In this document: positions 18,312 through 27,499 of the stretch, piece by piece
Numbering within the stretch: position 1 is the first letter of the stretch
Layout of the letters: the number at the start of each line of letters is the position of its first letter
From: Acidobacteriota bacterium
Lineage (GTDB): Bacteria > Acidobacteriota > Terriglobia > Bryobacterales > Bryobacteraceae
Reading direction: 5' to 3'
NCBI GenBank assembly: GCA_017307505.1
Contig: JAFKEE010000016.1
Coordinates: 186,001-250,000, forward strand
DNA length: 64,000 nt
Translations under genes and position numbers: made by a program
The notes under the pieces: generated by a model
The model's database searches: none
Told to the model about the DNA's origin: nothing
What the model saw: the letters and a program-made list of their open reading frames with translations, nothing else

Positions 18312-20105
18312 ATGAAAGTTTCGAACCCAAATCTTCGCAATATCGCCATCATTGCGCACGTCGACCATGGCAAGACGACGCTGGTGGACTCCATGTTCAA
18401 GCAGAGCGGCATCTATCGCAGCAACGAGCAGGTGCAGGAACGCGCGATGGACTCCAACGAGCTGGAGCGCGAACGCGGCATTACCATTCTTTCGAAGACC
18501 ACCGGCGTCCGGTATCACGGCATCAAGATCAACATCGTAGATACTCCGGGCCACTCGGACTTCGGCGGCGAGGTGGAGCGTGCGCTGAAGCTGGTGGACG
18601 GCGTGATGCTGCTGGTGGATGCCAGCGAAGGTCCGCTGCCGCAGACGCGCTACGTATTGTCGAAGGCGCTGGAACAGGGCCTCACCCCAATTGTTGTCAT
18701 CAACAAGATCGACCGTCCGGACGCGCGCATTCAGGAAGTACTGAACGAAGTCTTCGATCTCTTCATCGATCTGGATGCGGCGGAAGAGCAGTTGGAGTTC
18801 CCGATCGTGTACACCATCGCGCGCGACGGCATTGCCAAGAACTCCCCGGAGGACGACTCGCAGACGCTGGAGCCTCTGTTTGAAGCGATTGTGAAGCACA
18901 TCCCGCCGCCGGAAGGGGATCCGGACGGGATCCTGCAGTTCCAGGTCGCCAATCTGGACTATTCGGATTATCTGGGCCGCATTGCGATCGGCCGCATCTT
19001 CCAGGGCACGCTGCGGTTGGGGGATGAAGTTAGCGTCTGCCGCCTGGATGGACAGGTTCACAAGACGAAGATCACCAAGTTGTACTCGTTCGAAGGCCTG
19101 AAGCGCGTGGACGAAACGGTGGGCACACCCGGGGACGTGCTGGCGATTGCGGGTGTGGAGGGCATCACCATCGGCGAGACGGTGAGTCATCCGGATACGC
19201 CCAAGGCGATGCCGAAGATCCGCATCGACGAGCCGACCATCGGCATGGTGTTCACCATCAACACCTCTCCCTTTGCCGGCCGGGAAGGCCAGTGGGTCAC
19301 GTCCCGGAACCTCCGCGACCGGCTGGAGAAAGAGTTGCTGACGAACGTCTCCCTGAAAGTGGAAGGCGGCCCGGACGCGTTCCAGGTGATGGGCCGCGGC
19401 GAGCTGCAACTGGCCATCCTCATCGAAATGATGCGCCGGGAAGGCTTTGAGCTCATGGTGGGCAAGCCCCAGATTCTGACCAAAGAAATCGATGGCAAGC
19501 TGAGCGAGCCGCTGGAACTGCTGGTGGTGGACGTGCCGGAGCAGTATGTCGGGGTGGTGATCGAGAAGATGGGCATGCGCAAGGGCAAGATGTCCAAGAT
19601 GGTCAACCACGGCTCGGGCCGTGTGCGCCTCGAGTTCCAGGTACCCTCGCGGGGCCTGATCGGCCTGCGCAGCGAGATGCTGACCGACACCAAGGGCACG
19701 GCGATCATGAACTCCTTGTTCCAGGGCTATGTGGAGTGGCAGGGCGACATTCCGATGCGTCCGACTGGCGCGCTGGTGGCCGACCGCGCGGGCACCTCGA
19801 CCGGGTATGCGATCTTCAACCTGCAGGAGCGCGGCGAGATGTTCATCGCGCCCGGCACCGAAGTCTACGAGGGCATGCTGGTGGGCGAGAATTCGCGCAC
19901 AGACGACCTGGTGGTGAACATCGTCAAGGAGAAGAAACTGACGAACATGCGGTCGTCCAGCGCGGATGAAGCCATCCGTCTGGTGCCGCCGCGGCTGCTG
20001 AACCTGGAGCAGGCGATCGAGTTCATCAACGAAGACGAGTGGGTGGAAGTGACGCCGAAGTCGATTCGCCTGCGGAAGAAAATCCTGAAGGCGAACCAGC
20101 GATAA
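18312..20105 (+). CDS. typA: ribosome-associated translational GTPase TypA/BipA
   Basis: A 597-residue EF-G-like GTPase involved in ribosome assembly and stress growth. The start is the ATG before [25 protein letters not shown]. The frame is open far upstream, but that part is antisense to der. GTPase motifs are AHVDHGKTT (G1), RGITI (G2), [14 protein letters not shown] (G3) and NKIDR (G4). Domains II, III and V and the BipA-specific C-terminal domain ([27 protein letters not shown] across two strands) are intact. No strong Shine-Dalgarno is visible. A terminator follows. Confidence 0.98.
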   Translation: MKVSNPNLRNIAIIAHVDHGKTTLVDSMFKQSGIYRSNEQVQERAMDSNELERERGITILSKTTGVRYHGIKINIVDTPGHSDFGGEVERALKLVDGVMLLVDASEGPLPQTRYVLSKALEQGLTPIVVINKIDRPDARIQEVLNEVFDLFIDLDAAEEQLEFPIVYTIARDGIAKNSPEDDSQTLEPLFEAIVKHIPPPEGDPDGILQFQVANLDYSDYLGRIAIGRIFQGTLRLGDEVSVCRLDGQVHKTKITKLYSFEGLKRVDETVGTPGDVLAIAGVEGITIGETVSHPDTPKAMPKIRIDEPTIGMVFTINTSPFAGREGQWVTSRNLRDRLEKELLTNVSLKVEGGPDAFQVMGRGELQLAILIEMMRREGFELMVGKPQILTKEIDGKLSEPLELLVVDVPEQYVGVVIEKMGMRKGKMSKMVNHGSGRVRLEFQVPSRGLIGLRSEMLTDTKGTAIMNSLFQGYVEWQGDIPMRPTGALVADRAGTSTGYAIFNLQERGEMFIAPGTEVYEGMLVGENSRTDDLVVNIVKEKKLTNMRSSSADEAIRLVPPRLLNLEQAIEFINEDEWVEVTPKSIRLRKKILKANQR

Positions 20106-20126
20106 GCGGTTGCGCATGAGGTAGTA

Positions 20127-20166
20127 AACGGCGGACGGGATCCACCCGGGCCGCCGTTTTGTTTTG
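20127..20166 (+). terminator. terminator of typA
   Basis: AACGGCGG pairs with CCGCCGTT over an internal loop that itself contains CGGG/CCCG pairing, followed by TTTGTTTT. Confidence 0.8.
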
Positions 20167-20220
20167 GCTGGTAACTAGAGGCTTCCTCCCAGTCGTCTAG
20201 TCACATAGACTGGTCGCACG

Positions 20221-21405
20221 ATGAATCGCAGAAGCTTTGTTCTTTCGGCGGGTACGGCCGCGGCCTCGAGCGCGGCAATAGGCGCGAACGACCGCGTGCG
20301 CGCCGGCATCATCGGCAGCGGCGGGCGGGGCCGGCTGCTCACTGCAGAGTTCAAGGAAGTGGGCGCCGAGATGGCGGCGGTCTGCGACGTCTACGAGCCG
20401 AATCTCGAAGCGGGCCTGAAGGCGGCGAATACGGGTGCGAAAGCCCATAGCGACTACCGCCGGATGCTCGAGGACAAGTCCCTGGACGCCGTGATCGTGG
20501 CGACTCCGGACCACTGGCACGCGCGGATGGTGATCGATGCGGTCCACGCGGGCAAGGACGTCTATGTCGAGAAACCGCTCTGCCACAAGATCGAAGAAGG
20601 CTTCGAGATGGCGGAGGCCGTACGGCGCACGAAGCGCGTGGTGCAGGTGGGCATGCAGCGGCGCAGCTCGCCCCTGTTTATAGAGGCGAGAACCGTGGCG
20701 AACTCCGGGGTGCTGGGCGATGTGCGCCTGGTCACCTCGTGGTGGCTCAACCGCCAGGACGGCCTGAGCAATGCGACGCTACAGGGTGCGCTGGATTGGA
20801 AACAGTGGCTGGGCACGGCTCCGCCGCGCGAGATGAGCGCGCAGCGCTTCTTCAACTGGTATTACTACTGGGATTACTCCGGCGGCCTGCTGATCGGCCA
20901 GGCGGCGCATGTCGTGGATGCCATTCAATGGTTCATGAACTCGAAGCATCCAGCGGCGGTGACGTGTTCCGGAGGGCGTGTGAACCTGCCGGGCGCTGAG
21001 ATCCCGGAGACGGCCAGCATCATCATCGAGTACCCTGAGAATTACATGGCCACCTTCACGCTAGGGTACAAGGCCATGCGATACTCCACGTCGCTGGATC
21101 AGATGAAGCAGTTCCATGGCTCCAAGGCGAGACTGGATGTTGGCCGTGAAGGCTTCCGGTTGTTCCCGGAACAGACAGGATTAGAGTTGAAGGCGGCGAA
21201 GGAAAATATCCAACCGGGTTCCTTCGTGCCGGCCACCCGCCAGCATATCCGCAATTTCCTGGAGTGCACAAAGAGCCGACAGGACCCGAATGCGCCCGTG
21301 GAAGCCGGACTGGCGACCGCGATCGTACTGTGCATGACCCTGGACTCCCTGCGGAGCAGCCGCCGATTAAAGTGGAACGCCGAAACCCGGCGCGTGGAAA
21401 CCTAG
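20221..21405 (+). CDS. Gfo/Idh/MocA-family oxidoreductase, Tat-exported (first of pair)
   Basis: A 394-residue NAD(P)-dependent sugar-type dehydrogenase homologue. The N-terminus MNRRSFVLSAGTAAASSAA is a twin-arginine (Tat) signal, expected for export with a bound dinucleotide. The Rossmann loop reads RAGIIGSGGRGR. The family motif EKPL (YVEKPLCHK, near residue 117) holds the conserved Lys, and a His/Asp-containing segment (AAHVVDAIQWF) lies near residue 230. Large sets of such secreted members occur in Acidobacteriota and Planctomycetota, substrate unknown. It is 18 bases upstream of a second homologue, so they form an operon. Confidence 0.88.
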   Translation: MNRRSFVLSAGTAAASSAAIGANDRVRAGIIGSGGRGRLLTAEFKEVGAEMAAVCDVYEPNLEAGLKAANTGAKAHSDYRRMLEDKSLDAVIVATPDHWHARMVIDAVHAGKDVYVEKPLCHKIEEGFEMAEAVRRTKRVVQVGMQRRSSPLFIEARTVANSGVLGDVRLVTSWWLNRQDGLSNATLQGALDWKQWLGTAPPREMSAQRFFNWYYYWDYSGGLLIGQAAHVVDAIQWFMNSKHPAAVTCSGGRVNLPGAEIPETASIIIEYPENYMATFTLGYKAMRYSTSLDQMKQFHGSKARLDVGREGFRLFPEQTGLELKAAKENIQPGSFVPATRQHIRNFLECTKSRQDPNAPVEAGLATAIVLCMTLDSLRSSRRLKWNAETRRVET

Positions 21406-21423
21406 AGTGAGAGGACTTGTGAA

Positions 21424-22791
21424 ATGCCCGAGGATCGTTTGAATTCGCGCCGTGCGTTTCTGGCTACCGCGGCAGCAGCCGCGTCGGCCATGACGGCGCG
21501 TGCTGAAAAGACCATTAAGCCTGGAGTTACCGCAAAGAGCGCCTCGCGCACGCTGGGCGCGAACGACCGCATCCGCGTCGGCATGATCGGTGTCGGCATC
21601 ATGGGCACGGGCCATCTGCGGGCCTTCGCTCGGCAGGCCGAAGCCGATAAGGACATCGAGATCGCGGCGATCTCGGATGTTTACAAGCGTCACCGGGAGC
21701 GCGCGCAGGCGATCTCGAAGATCGACGCCAAGAACATCGTGGTGGATTACCGCGACGTGCTGAAGCGCGACGATGTCGATTGCGTACTGATTGCCACGCC
21801 CGACCACTGGCACGCGCAGATGGCGATCGACGCCTTTGCCGCCGGCAAGGATGTATATCTGCAGAAGCCGATCACCCTGACGGTGGACGAGTCGGCGCAG
21901 GTGATCGCGGCGGCAGCCAAGTACAAGCGCGTACTGCAGGTGGGCAGCCAGTTCCTATCCGATGCCCGCTGGCACAAGGTGAAGGAACTGATCGGCGAAG
22001 GCGCCATCGGCGAAGTGCTGTGGGGTCAGACGACCTACAGCCGCAACTCGATCGTGGGCGAGTGGAACTACTACGTCGACGAAGAGGCCACGCCGGAGAA
22101 TATTGATTGGACCCGCTGGCTGGGCACCGCGAAAAAGCGGCCGTTCAGCGCGGAGCGGTTCTTCCGCTGGCGCAAGTATTGGGAGTATTCGAACGGCATC
22201 GCGTCGGACCTGTTCTATCACCGCGTCGGCCCCATGCTGTTCGCGATGGGCGCACAGTTCCCCACCCGGGTGTCGGGCGCAGGCGGCATCTATGTGCAGA
22301 AGGATCGCGAAGTGCCGGATACGCTCGGGATCATGGCCGAGTACGGCAAGTTCATGATCGTGGTGGCGGGCTCAATGGCGAACATGGCCGCCAACAAATA
22401 CTTGCCGGAGGTCATCTATGGCCACTCCGGGACAATCCTGGTGGAGAACGACAAGGTCACCGTCACTCCGGAGCGCATTGCCAAGGCGCTGAACCGGCCC
22501 ACCGAAGTGAAGACCTTCGACTTCCCGACCGCGATCCGCGACATGGCCCGGCGGCATAGCGACAACTTCTTCTCGTGCATGCGGACACGCCAGACCCCGG
22601 TGCTTGGACCGGAACTGGCGCACCAGATCATGGTGTCCGTCATGCTGGGCTGTGAAAGCTGGCGAACCGGCGAGATGAAGCTGTTCGATCCCAGCACCCA
22701 GAAGAGGGGTAAGAAGGCAGCGCCGCGTGAAGGCTACGAAGGCGACGGCAAAAACAGTCCCAACGGCCCCAGAAAAGAACCGTCTGTTTAG
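21424..22791 (+). CDS. Gfo/Idh/MocA-family oxidoreductase, Tat-exported (second of pair)
   Basis: A 455-residue homologue of the preceding gene. The signal RLNSRRAFLATAAAAASAM is a good Tat match (SRRAFL). A spacer of about 25 residues precedes the Rossmann fold (RVGMIGVGIMGTG). The conserved lysine motif appears here as LQKPITLT, with Gln in place of the usual Glu before the Lys. The C-terminal tail is basic (KKRGKKAAPREGYEGDGK). Two paralogues in tandem with different lengths suggest successive steps or a heteromeric enzyme on a sugar or cyclitol. A strong terminator follows. Confidence 0.87.
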   Translation: MPEDRLNSRRAFLATAAAAASAMTARAEKTIKPGVTAKSASRTLGANDRIRVGMIGVGIMGTGHLRAFARQAEADKDIEIAAISDVYKRHRERAQAISKIDAKNIVVDYRDVLKRDDVDCVLIATPDHWHAQMAIDAFAAGKDVYLQKPITLTVDESAQVIAAAAKYKRVLQVGSQFLSDARWHKVKELIGEGAIGEVLWGQTTYSRNSIVGEWNYYVDEEATPENIDWTRWLGTAKKRPFSAERFFRWRKYWEYSNGIASDLFYHRVGPMLFAMGAQFPTRVSGAGGIYVQKDREVPDTLGIMAEYGKFMIVVAGSMANMAANKYLPEVIYGHSGTILVENDKVTVTPERIAKALNRPTEVKTFDFPTAIRDMARRHSDNFFSCMRTRQTPVLGPELAHQIMVSVMLGCESWRTGEMKLFDPSTQKRGKKAAPREGYEGDGKNSPNGPRKEPSV

Positions 22792-22808
22792 ATCGCAAAT
22801 ACAAAACG

Positions 22809-22840
22809 GGCGGCAGCTCTCCGGAGCTGCCGCCTTTTCT
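22809..22840 (+). terminator. terminator after the oxidoreductase pair
   Basis: GGCGGCAGCTC and GAGCTGCCGCC form a perfect 11-bp stem around a TCCG loop, followed by TTTTCTT. Confidence 0.9.
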
Positions 22841-22866
22841 TCGCAGGAAACCCGTCCGGGGCAGGA

Positions 22867-23472
22867 TTATGCCGCTTGCGGGAGGGCCATCCGCTCTTCG
22901 AGGAAGCTCTTCATGGCCTGGCGGCCGCGATAGAGGTGCACCTTGATGGTGTTGACCGGAATCTTGAGACGGCCGGCGATCTCTTCGACGCTGAGGTCTT
23001 CGCTGAGTCGCAGCTTCATGGCCTTGCGGTAGGCCGGCTTTACGGCGCGCAGGCTCATCTGAATGAGATTCGAGGTTTCGTTGCGCAGATAGCGCTCTTC
23101 CGGATTCTCGGTGGCGTCCGGCAGTTCGATACGCAACGGCTCGCCGTTATTGTCGGGGACTTCTTCAGCCGCCCGGAAGTCGTGTTTACGGCGGCGCAGC
23201 AGAGTCAGAGACTCGTTGAGGGTGATGCGCGTGAGCCAGGTGGAGAACGACGATTCGCCGCGGAAGCGGTCCAGTTTGGTGAACGCGGCGACGAAGGCCT
23301 GCTGGGTGGCGTCCTCAGCGTCTTCGGGATTGCGGACAATCCGTAAGGCCGTACGCAGCATGCGCGGCCAATACTCTTTCGCCAGGTCGTCGAACGCCTG
23401 GCGGTCGCCGTTCTGTGCGCGGAGGATCAGTTCCTGCTCTCCGGTCAGCCTGGGGGTTTGCGTTGTGGTCAT
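22867..23472 (-). CDS. ECF-type RNA polymerase sigma factor
   Basis: A 201-residue group 4 sigma factor. AGGAGG lies 8 bases before the ATG (MTTTQTPRL). Region 2 reads FDDLAKEYWPRMLRTALRIVRNPEDAEDATQQAF across its helices with the core-binding DAEDATQQ. Region 4 has LSEDLSVEEIAGRLKIPVNTIKVHLYRGR for -35 recognition. No anti-sigma gene follows, and the divergent neighbour is a TPR protein, so how it is held inactive is not evident. It may be regulated by transcription or by an unlinked factor. Confidence 0.93.
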   Translation of the reverse strand: MTTTQTPRLTGEQELILRAQNGDRQAFDDLAKEYWPRMLRTALRIVRNPEDAEDATQQAFVAAFTKLDRFRGESSFSTWLTRITLNESLTLLRRRKHDFRAAEEVPDNNGEPLRIELPDATENPEERYLRNETSNLIQMSLRAVKPAYRKAMKLRLSEDLSVEEIAGRLKIPVNTIKVHLYRGRQAMKSFLEERMALPQAA

Positions 23473-23598
23473 TTCTGATTCCTCCTGTGCATGTCCAGAA
23501 TGCACGATAACGGGGTGGCGGCCAGAGTGAGAAATGGTGATCTCACGGTGAGAAGTCTCGCGTTACAATCGGTGAATCCGGTGGGGGAAGCCCAAGGA

Positions 23599-24945
23599 AT
23601 GCAGAGGGATAGCGTCGAAGCAGCGCTCGCCAGGATCGAGACCTCGAGACCGTTCCGGCAATCGGAGCGGATGCGGCGGTTTCTGCGTTTCGTGGTCGAG
23701 CGCACTCTCGATGGGGATGGCGAAGACCTGAAAGAGTATACGGTTGGCATGGCGGTGTTCGACCGGCCCTCCGACTTCGACCCTCGCCTCGACTCCATTG
23801 TTCGTGTCGAGGCCCGCCGACTGCGCCGGAAGCTCAATGAGTATTACGAGACGGAAGGCAAAAGCGATTTCGTGCGGATCAATTTGCAGGAAGGAACCTA
23901 CGCACCCACCTTCAGTACGAGCATGGTGGCCGCCCTGCCAGCCCCGCCGAAGCCGGATCCCCAGGCTCCGCACATCATTACCGGAGATGCCTACCAGTTG
24001 CTGCTGGAGGGCCGCCACTTCGCCAACCGCATGACGCCGGTACATTTGCGCCGCAGCATTGAGTGTTTCCAGCGAGCCATCCACCTGGATCCCCAGTTTG
24101 CGGCAGCCTACGCGGCGGTGGGAGGATCCATTCTCCAGCTCGCGCTCTTCGGCAATATTTCGCCCTCTGTCGTGATGACCGACGCCGGCCTGATGATCTA
24201 CCGGGCGCTGACTCTCAACCCCGACCTGGCCGCGGGCCACCTGTGGCGAGGGTTCCTCAACGCCGCCCTGCAGTGGAACTGGGCTGAGGCCGAGATCGAT
24301 TATGAACGAGCCCTGGAACTGAATCCCAGCCTAGTGCAGGCCCGCCTCTTCTATGCCGCGACTGTGATGAATCCACAGGGCCGTTTCCTGGAGGCTCGAG
24401 CCCACCTGGGCGCAGCGGCGCTGCTGGATCCGGCCTCCGTGATGCTGAGCGCGGCGACAGGCATGACCGAGTACTTCTCGGGCAACTACGAAGCGGCATT
24501 GGAACATTACCAGCGAGCGATTGAGTTGAACTCGTCGTTCTATGGCGCGCACCGGCTGATGGCTTATGCGCTGCTTTCGCTGGGCCGGGGGGATGAGGCG
24601 CTCCGGTCCCTGGAACTGGCTGAGCCGCTGGCGGCTGGCGATCCGCGGCTGCTCGCAACGCAGGGCTATGTCCATGGCCGATTGGGTCATGTCGAAAAGG
24701 CGACACAGATTCTGGAGTCGCTGGCGGCGCTTTCGGCGGAGTCCTATGTATCCGCCTACGACCGGGCGCTGATCCATCTTGGGCTCGGCCGGCATGACGA
24801 CGCCTGCCGGCTGCTGGTGGAGGCTACGGCCGAGCACGAACCGTGGCTGATCATGCTGCGCGTCGATCCCATCTTCCAGCCACTGCGCAGGCTGGCTCAG
24901 TATCAGGATCTGGTGAGCAGGATCCTTCCTCCGGAGACCAAATGA
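23599..24945 (+). CDS. TPR protein with acidobacterial-type N-terminal helical domain
   Basis: A 448-residue cytoplasmic protein. I chose the ATG before QRDSVEAALARIE because GGGGGAAG lies about 9 bases upstream and the conserved domain starts there. Residues 1-90 (SRPFRQSERMRRFLRFVVE, SIVRVEARRLRRKLNEYY) match an N-terminal module seen before TPR or TolB-type repeats in many acidobacterial signalling proteins. It is Arg-rich and might bind nucleic acid. Residues about 130-440 hold tetratricopeptide repeats. The stop overlaps the ATG of the secreted esterase (ATGA), so the products are made together. The ECF sigma gene is divergent, 126 bases away. Confidence 0.82.
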   Translation: MQRDSVEAALARIETSRPFRQSERMRRFLRFVVERTLDGDGEDLKEYTVGMAVFDRPSDFDPRLDSIVRVEARRLRRKLNEYYETEGKSDFVRINLQEGTYAPTFSTSMVAALPAPPKPDPQAPHIITGDAYQLLLEGRHFANRMTPVHLRRSIECFQRAIHLDPQFAAAYAAVGGSILQLALFGNISPSVVMTDAGLMIYRALTLNPDLAAGHLWRGFLNAALQWNWAEAEIDYERALELNPSLVQARLFYAATVMNPQGRFLEARAHLGAAALLDPASVMLSAATGMTEYFSGNYEAALEHYQRAIELNSSFYGAHRLMAYALLSLGRGDEALRSLELAEPLAAGDPRLLATQGYVHGRLGHVEKATQILESLAALSAESYVSAYDRALIHLGLGRHDDACRLLVEATAEHEPWLIMLRVDPIFQPLRRLAQYQDLVSRILPPETK

Positions 24946-26780
24946 AGACCGCCTGGCTTGGGCTCGTCCTTGCCGCCACGGCCGCGGCGCAGGACTCCGC
25001 GTCCGCACCGCCTCCCGTGGAGGAGATGGTGGCGGGCATGACGCGCTATCTGCAGCGATTGACCGCCGAGGCGCCGGCGAGCCGCAAGCCCACGCCCGAG
25101 AAGCTGCGGCGCATAATCGGCGCCGTGGACCAGCGGATTCCGTTTCAGGAGCCAGAGCTGAAGCTGCGGGGCGAGACGGCCAGCTACCGGGTGTTTTCGG
25201 CGCGCTGGCCCGTCCTGGATGGCGTGACGGCGGAAGGGCTTTACTACCAGCCGAAGAAGGCCGCGCGGCTGCGTGTGGTGGTGCTCTCAGAGAATGTCAC
25301 GCGGGCCCGCGAACTGGCCGCGGCCGGGTGCGAAGTGCTGGCGCCGGTGCTCATCGACACGAAATCGACCTTCAGCGGGAATCCCGTGCTGGGCCTGCAG
25401 ACAGAGCAGCCGCATCGCGAGTGGATTTACCGCATGGCTTTTCCCGTGGGCCGGCATATCTACGGCTACGAAGTGGAGAAAGCGCTGGCCGCGATGGATT
25501 GGTTCGCCGCGAAGCAGCCGGTGGTTCCGATCGCTCTCTATGGTGACGGAGAAGGCGCGGCGGAGGCGGTGTTCGCGGCGGTGCTGGACGAAAGAATCCG
25601 GCAGGTGGAAGCACGAGGCTTCTCCCTGGAGTCGCCGCCGCTGTGGCAGCAGCCGCTCTACCGGAATGTGTTCGGACTGCTGCGCGATTTCGGCGACGCG
25701 GAGTTCGCCGCCATGTTAGGCGCTCGCGCCGGCCAACTGCCCGCGGCCGCAGCCTTGCCCGACAACGTGGAGCCGGAAGTCCACATGCGGCAGCAGGTGC
25801 GGGAACTCGTCGAGTACACCCAGCGGCTGGTGGCCGCTTCGGAGAACGTCCGCGCGGAGCTCTGGAAGAATGCGGGGCCCAAGAAGGTGGCGGAGCAGTT
25901 CCTGGACGAGGTGATTGGCCGCCTGCCTGGCCCGGCCAGCTCTCCCAATGTCCGGCGTGTGTTTCACCGGGATGGCGGGCGATGGGTGTCCTATTCGATT
26001 CAGTTCGATGTGCGCCCGGATGTATTCGGCTCCGGCTATCTGCTGCTGCCGAAGGACCTCAAACCCGGAGAGAAGCGTCCGCTGGTGGTTGTGCAACATG
26101 GCTTGAACGGCCTGGCGGACGTCTACTTCGGCCAGCAGGAGGGACGCGGGCTGGAGATCTACCGCAACCTGGGCGCCCAACTCGCGGACCTTGGCTTCAT
26201 CGTCTACTCGGCGCAGAATCCGACCGTCGGCGAGTTCCGGCATCTGACGAGGCTGGCGAATCCGCTGGGGCTGTCCCTATATTCGCTGATCCGGGCGCAG
26301 TATCAGACGCTGACGGACTGGCTGGTGACCCTGCCCGAAGTGGATGCAACTCGGCTGGGGTTCTATGGGCTGAGCTATGGCGGAAAAACGGCGTTGCGCG
26401 TTCCGGTCTTCGATGAACGATACCGCGTGGTGGTGTGCGGCGGGGATTTCAACGAGTGGATTCGCAAGCTCACGACGGTGGATGAACGCTACAGCTACAT
26501 GTTCACCAAGGAATACGAAATCCTCGAGTGGAACATGGCCCATGTGGCGAGCCATGCCGAACTGGCGATGATGTTGGCACCCAGGGCCTTTCTGGTGGAA
26601 CGCGGCCATCGCGACGGCGTGGGCAAAGACGAGTGGGTGGCGTATGAGTACGCCAAGGTGCGCCGTTTCTACGAAGAGGCCGGACTGGGGGAACAAACGC
26701 GGATTGCCTTCTTCAACGGACCGCACCGGGTGGACGGCCCTGCTGCGATTGAATTCCTGCGGAAGATGCTCGGGTGGTGA
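24942..26780 (+). CDS. secreted alpha/beta-hydrolase (acetyl-xylan-esterase/dienelactone-hydrolase-like)
   Basis: A 612-residue protein with a signal peptide (MKTAWLGLVLAATAAAQ). The C-terminal half is an alpha/beta hydrolase: VVVQHGLNGLADVYFG forms the oxyanion side, GFYGLSYGGKTALR contains the nucleophile Ser (about residue 478), and FFNGPHRVDG carries a likely catalytic His (about 595). The N-terminal half has hydrolase-like strands without a nucleophile elbow, perhaps a second degenerate domain. Its ATG overlaps the stop of the TPR gene. The substrate is probably an ester on plant or microbial polysaccharide, inferred only from the fold. Confidence 0.82.
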   Translation: MKTAWLGLVLAATAAAQDSASAPPPVEEMVAGMTRYLQRLTAEAPASRKPTPEKLRRIIGAVDQRIPFQEPELKLRGETASYRVFSARWPVLDGVTAEGLYYQPKKAARLRVVVLSENVTRARELAAAGCEVLAPVLIDTKSTFSGNPVLGLQTEQPHREWIYRMAFPVGRHIYGYEVEKALAAMDWFAAKQPVVPIALYGDGEGAAEAVFAAVLDERIRQVEARGFSLESPPLWQQPLYRNVFGLLRDFGDAEFAAMLGARAGQLPAAAALPDNVEPEVHMRQQVRELVEYTQRLVAASENVRAELWKNAGPKKVAEQFLDEVIGRLPGPASSPNVRRVFHRDGGRWVSYSIQFDVRPDVFGSGYLLLPKDLKPGEKRPLVVVQHGLNGLADVYFGQQEGRGLEIYRNLGAQLADLGFIVYSAQNPTVGEFRHLTRLANPLGLSLYSLIRAQYQTLTDWLVTLPEVDATRLGFYGLSYGGKTALRVPVFDERYRVVVCGGDFNEWIRKLTTVDERYSYMFTKEYEILEWNMAHVASHAELAMMLAPRAFLVERGHRDGVGKDEWVAYEYAKVRRFYEEAGLGEQTRIAFFNGPHRVDGPAAIEFLRKMLGW

Positions 26781-26814
26781 GCGCGCGGTAGAATCGCGTC
26801 GAAAGGCCTTTGCA

Positions 26815-27234
26815 ATGAACACAGTGGTTCGGCGTCATGCGACGGCTTGGGTCGCGTTGACGGTGGTGCTGGCCGTGCACGTGGTGGATGAGGCCGTGCA
26901 CGACTTTCTCGGCTTCTACAATCCTTTCGTGATGATGCTGCGCGACGTGCTGCTCATCCAGTGGCTGCCCACCTTCGAGTTTGGCGAGTGGCTGGCCGGC
27001 CTAATTGCGGCAGTTGTGCTCCTGCTGATTGCCTCACGCGCGGCCTACCGCGGGGCGCGCTGGATCCAGTGGGCCTCGTTTCCCTACGGGCTTATCCTGC
27101 TGCTGAACGGCTGCGCCCATATCACCGGTTCGCTGCTCTGGCAGAGGATGCTGCCTGGCGTGCTTTCGGCTCCGCTGCTGGTGCTGGCCAGCGTCTGGCT
27201 GATGATCAGGGCTGGCGCAGCGTTACGATCGTAG
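26815..27234 (+). CDS. four-helix membrane protein, HXXEE-like
   Basis: A 139-residue membrane protein with four hydrophobic segments. The first carries LTVVLAVHVVDEAVHDF, close to the HxxEE signature of a small family of membrane proteins of unknown role (here the second acidic residue of the motif is replaced by Ala). The remainder reads LAGLIAAVVLLLIASRAAYRG, FPYGLILLLNGCAHITGSLLW and SAPLLVLASVWLMI. The ATG at 26815 lies 34 bases after the esterase stop, so it may be the third gene of that transcript. Its 3' end overlaps the converging smr gene by 29 bases. Confidence 0.7.
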   Translation: MNTVVRRHATAWVALTVVLAVHVVDEAVHDFLGFYNPFVMMLRDVLLIQWLPTFEFGEWLAGLIAAVVLLLIASRAAYRGARWIQWASFPYGLILLLNGCAHITGSLLWQRMLPGVLSAPLLVLASVWLMIRAGAALRS

Positions 27235-27499
27235 CGCCCCAGCCGCCGGCGCCTTCGGGCGCGTCGCGGAACTCCTGGACGTAGGGCGTTCGCTCCAGGG
27301 TCTTGCGCACCATTTCGCGCTGCACGCCGATGCCGCGACCGTGAATGATGCGCAACACCGTGAATCCGCGGGCGTGAGCCTCCTCGAGATAGGCCTCGAC
27401 GGCGGCCTTCACATCCCTGGGCGCGAAGGGATGCAGGTCGAAGACATCCGTGATGGGGACGTCGACGATGTCGTCGCCGGGATCATTTTCGGAACTCAT
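27206..27499 (-). CDS. stand-alone Smr (MutS2 C-terminal-like) domain protein
   Basis: A 97-residue protein that is nearly all Smr domain. The family motifs are seen as FDLHPFAPRDV (normally LDLHG or DLHxxxx) and RIIHGRGIGVQREMVRKTL (HGxGxG). Smr domains nick or bind structured nucleic acids and, in recent work on relatives, cleave mRNA on collided ribosomes. Here no MutS part is attached. It is the last gene of nadA-moaA-GT39-smr, overlapping the upstream glycosyltransferase gene by 17 bases. Confidence 0.85.
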   Translation of the reverse strand: MSSENDPGDDIVDVPITDVFDLHPFAPRDVKAAVEAYLEEAHARGFTVLRIIHGRGIGVQREMVRKTLERTPYVQEFRDAPEGAGGWGATIVTLRQP

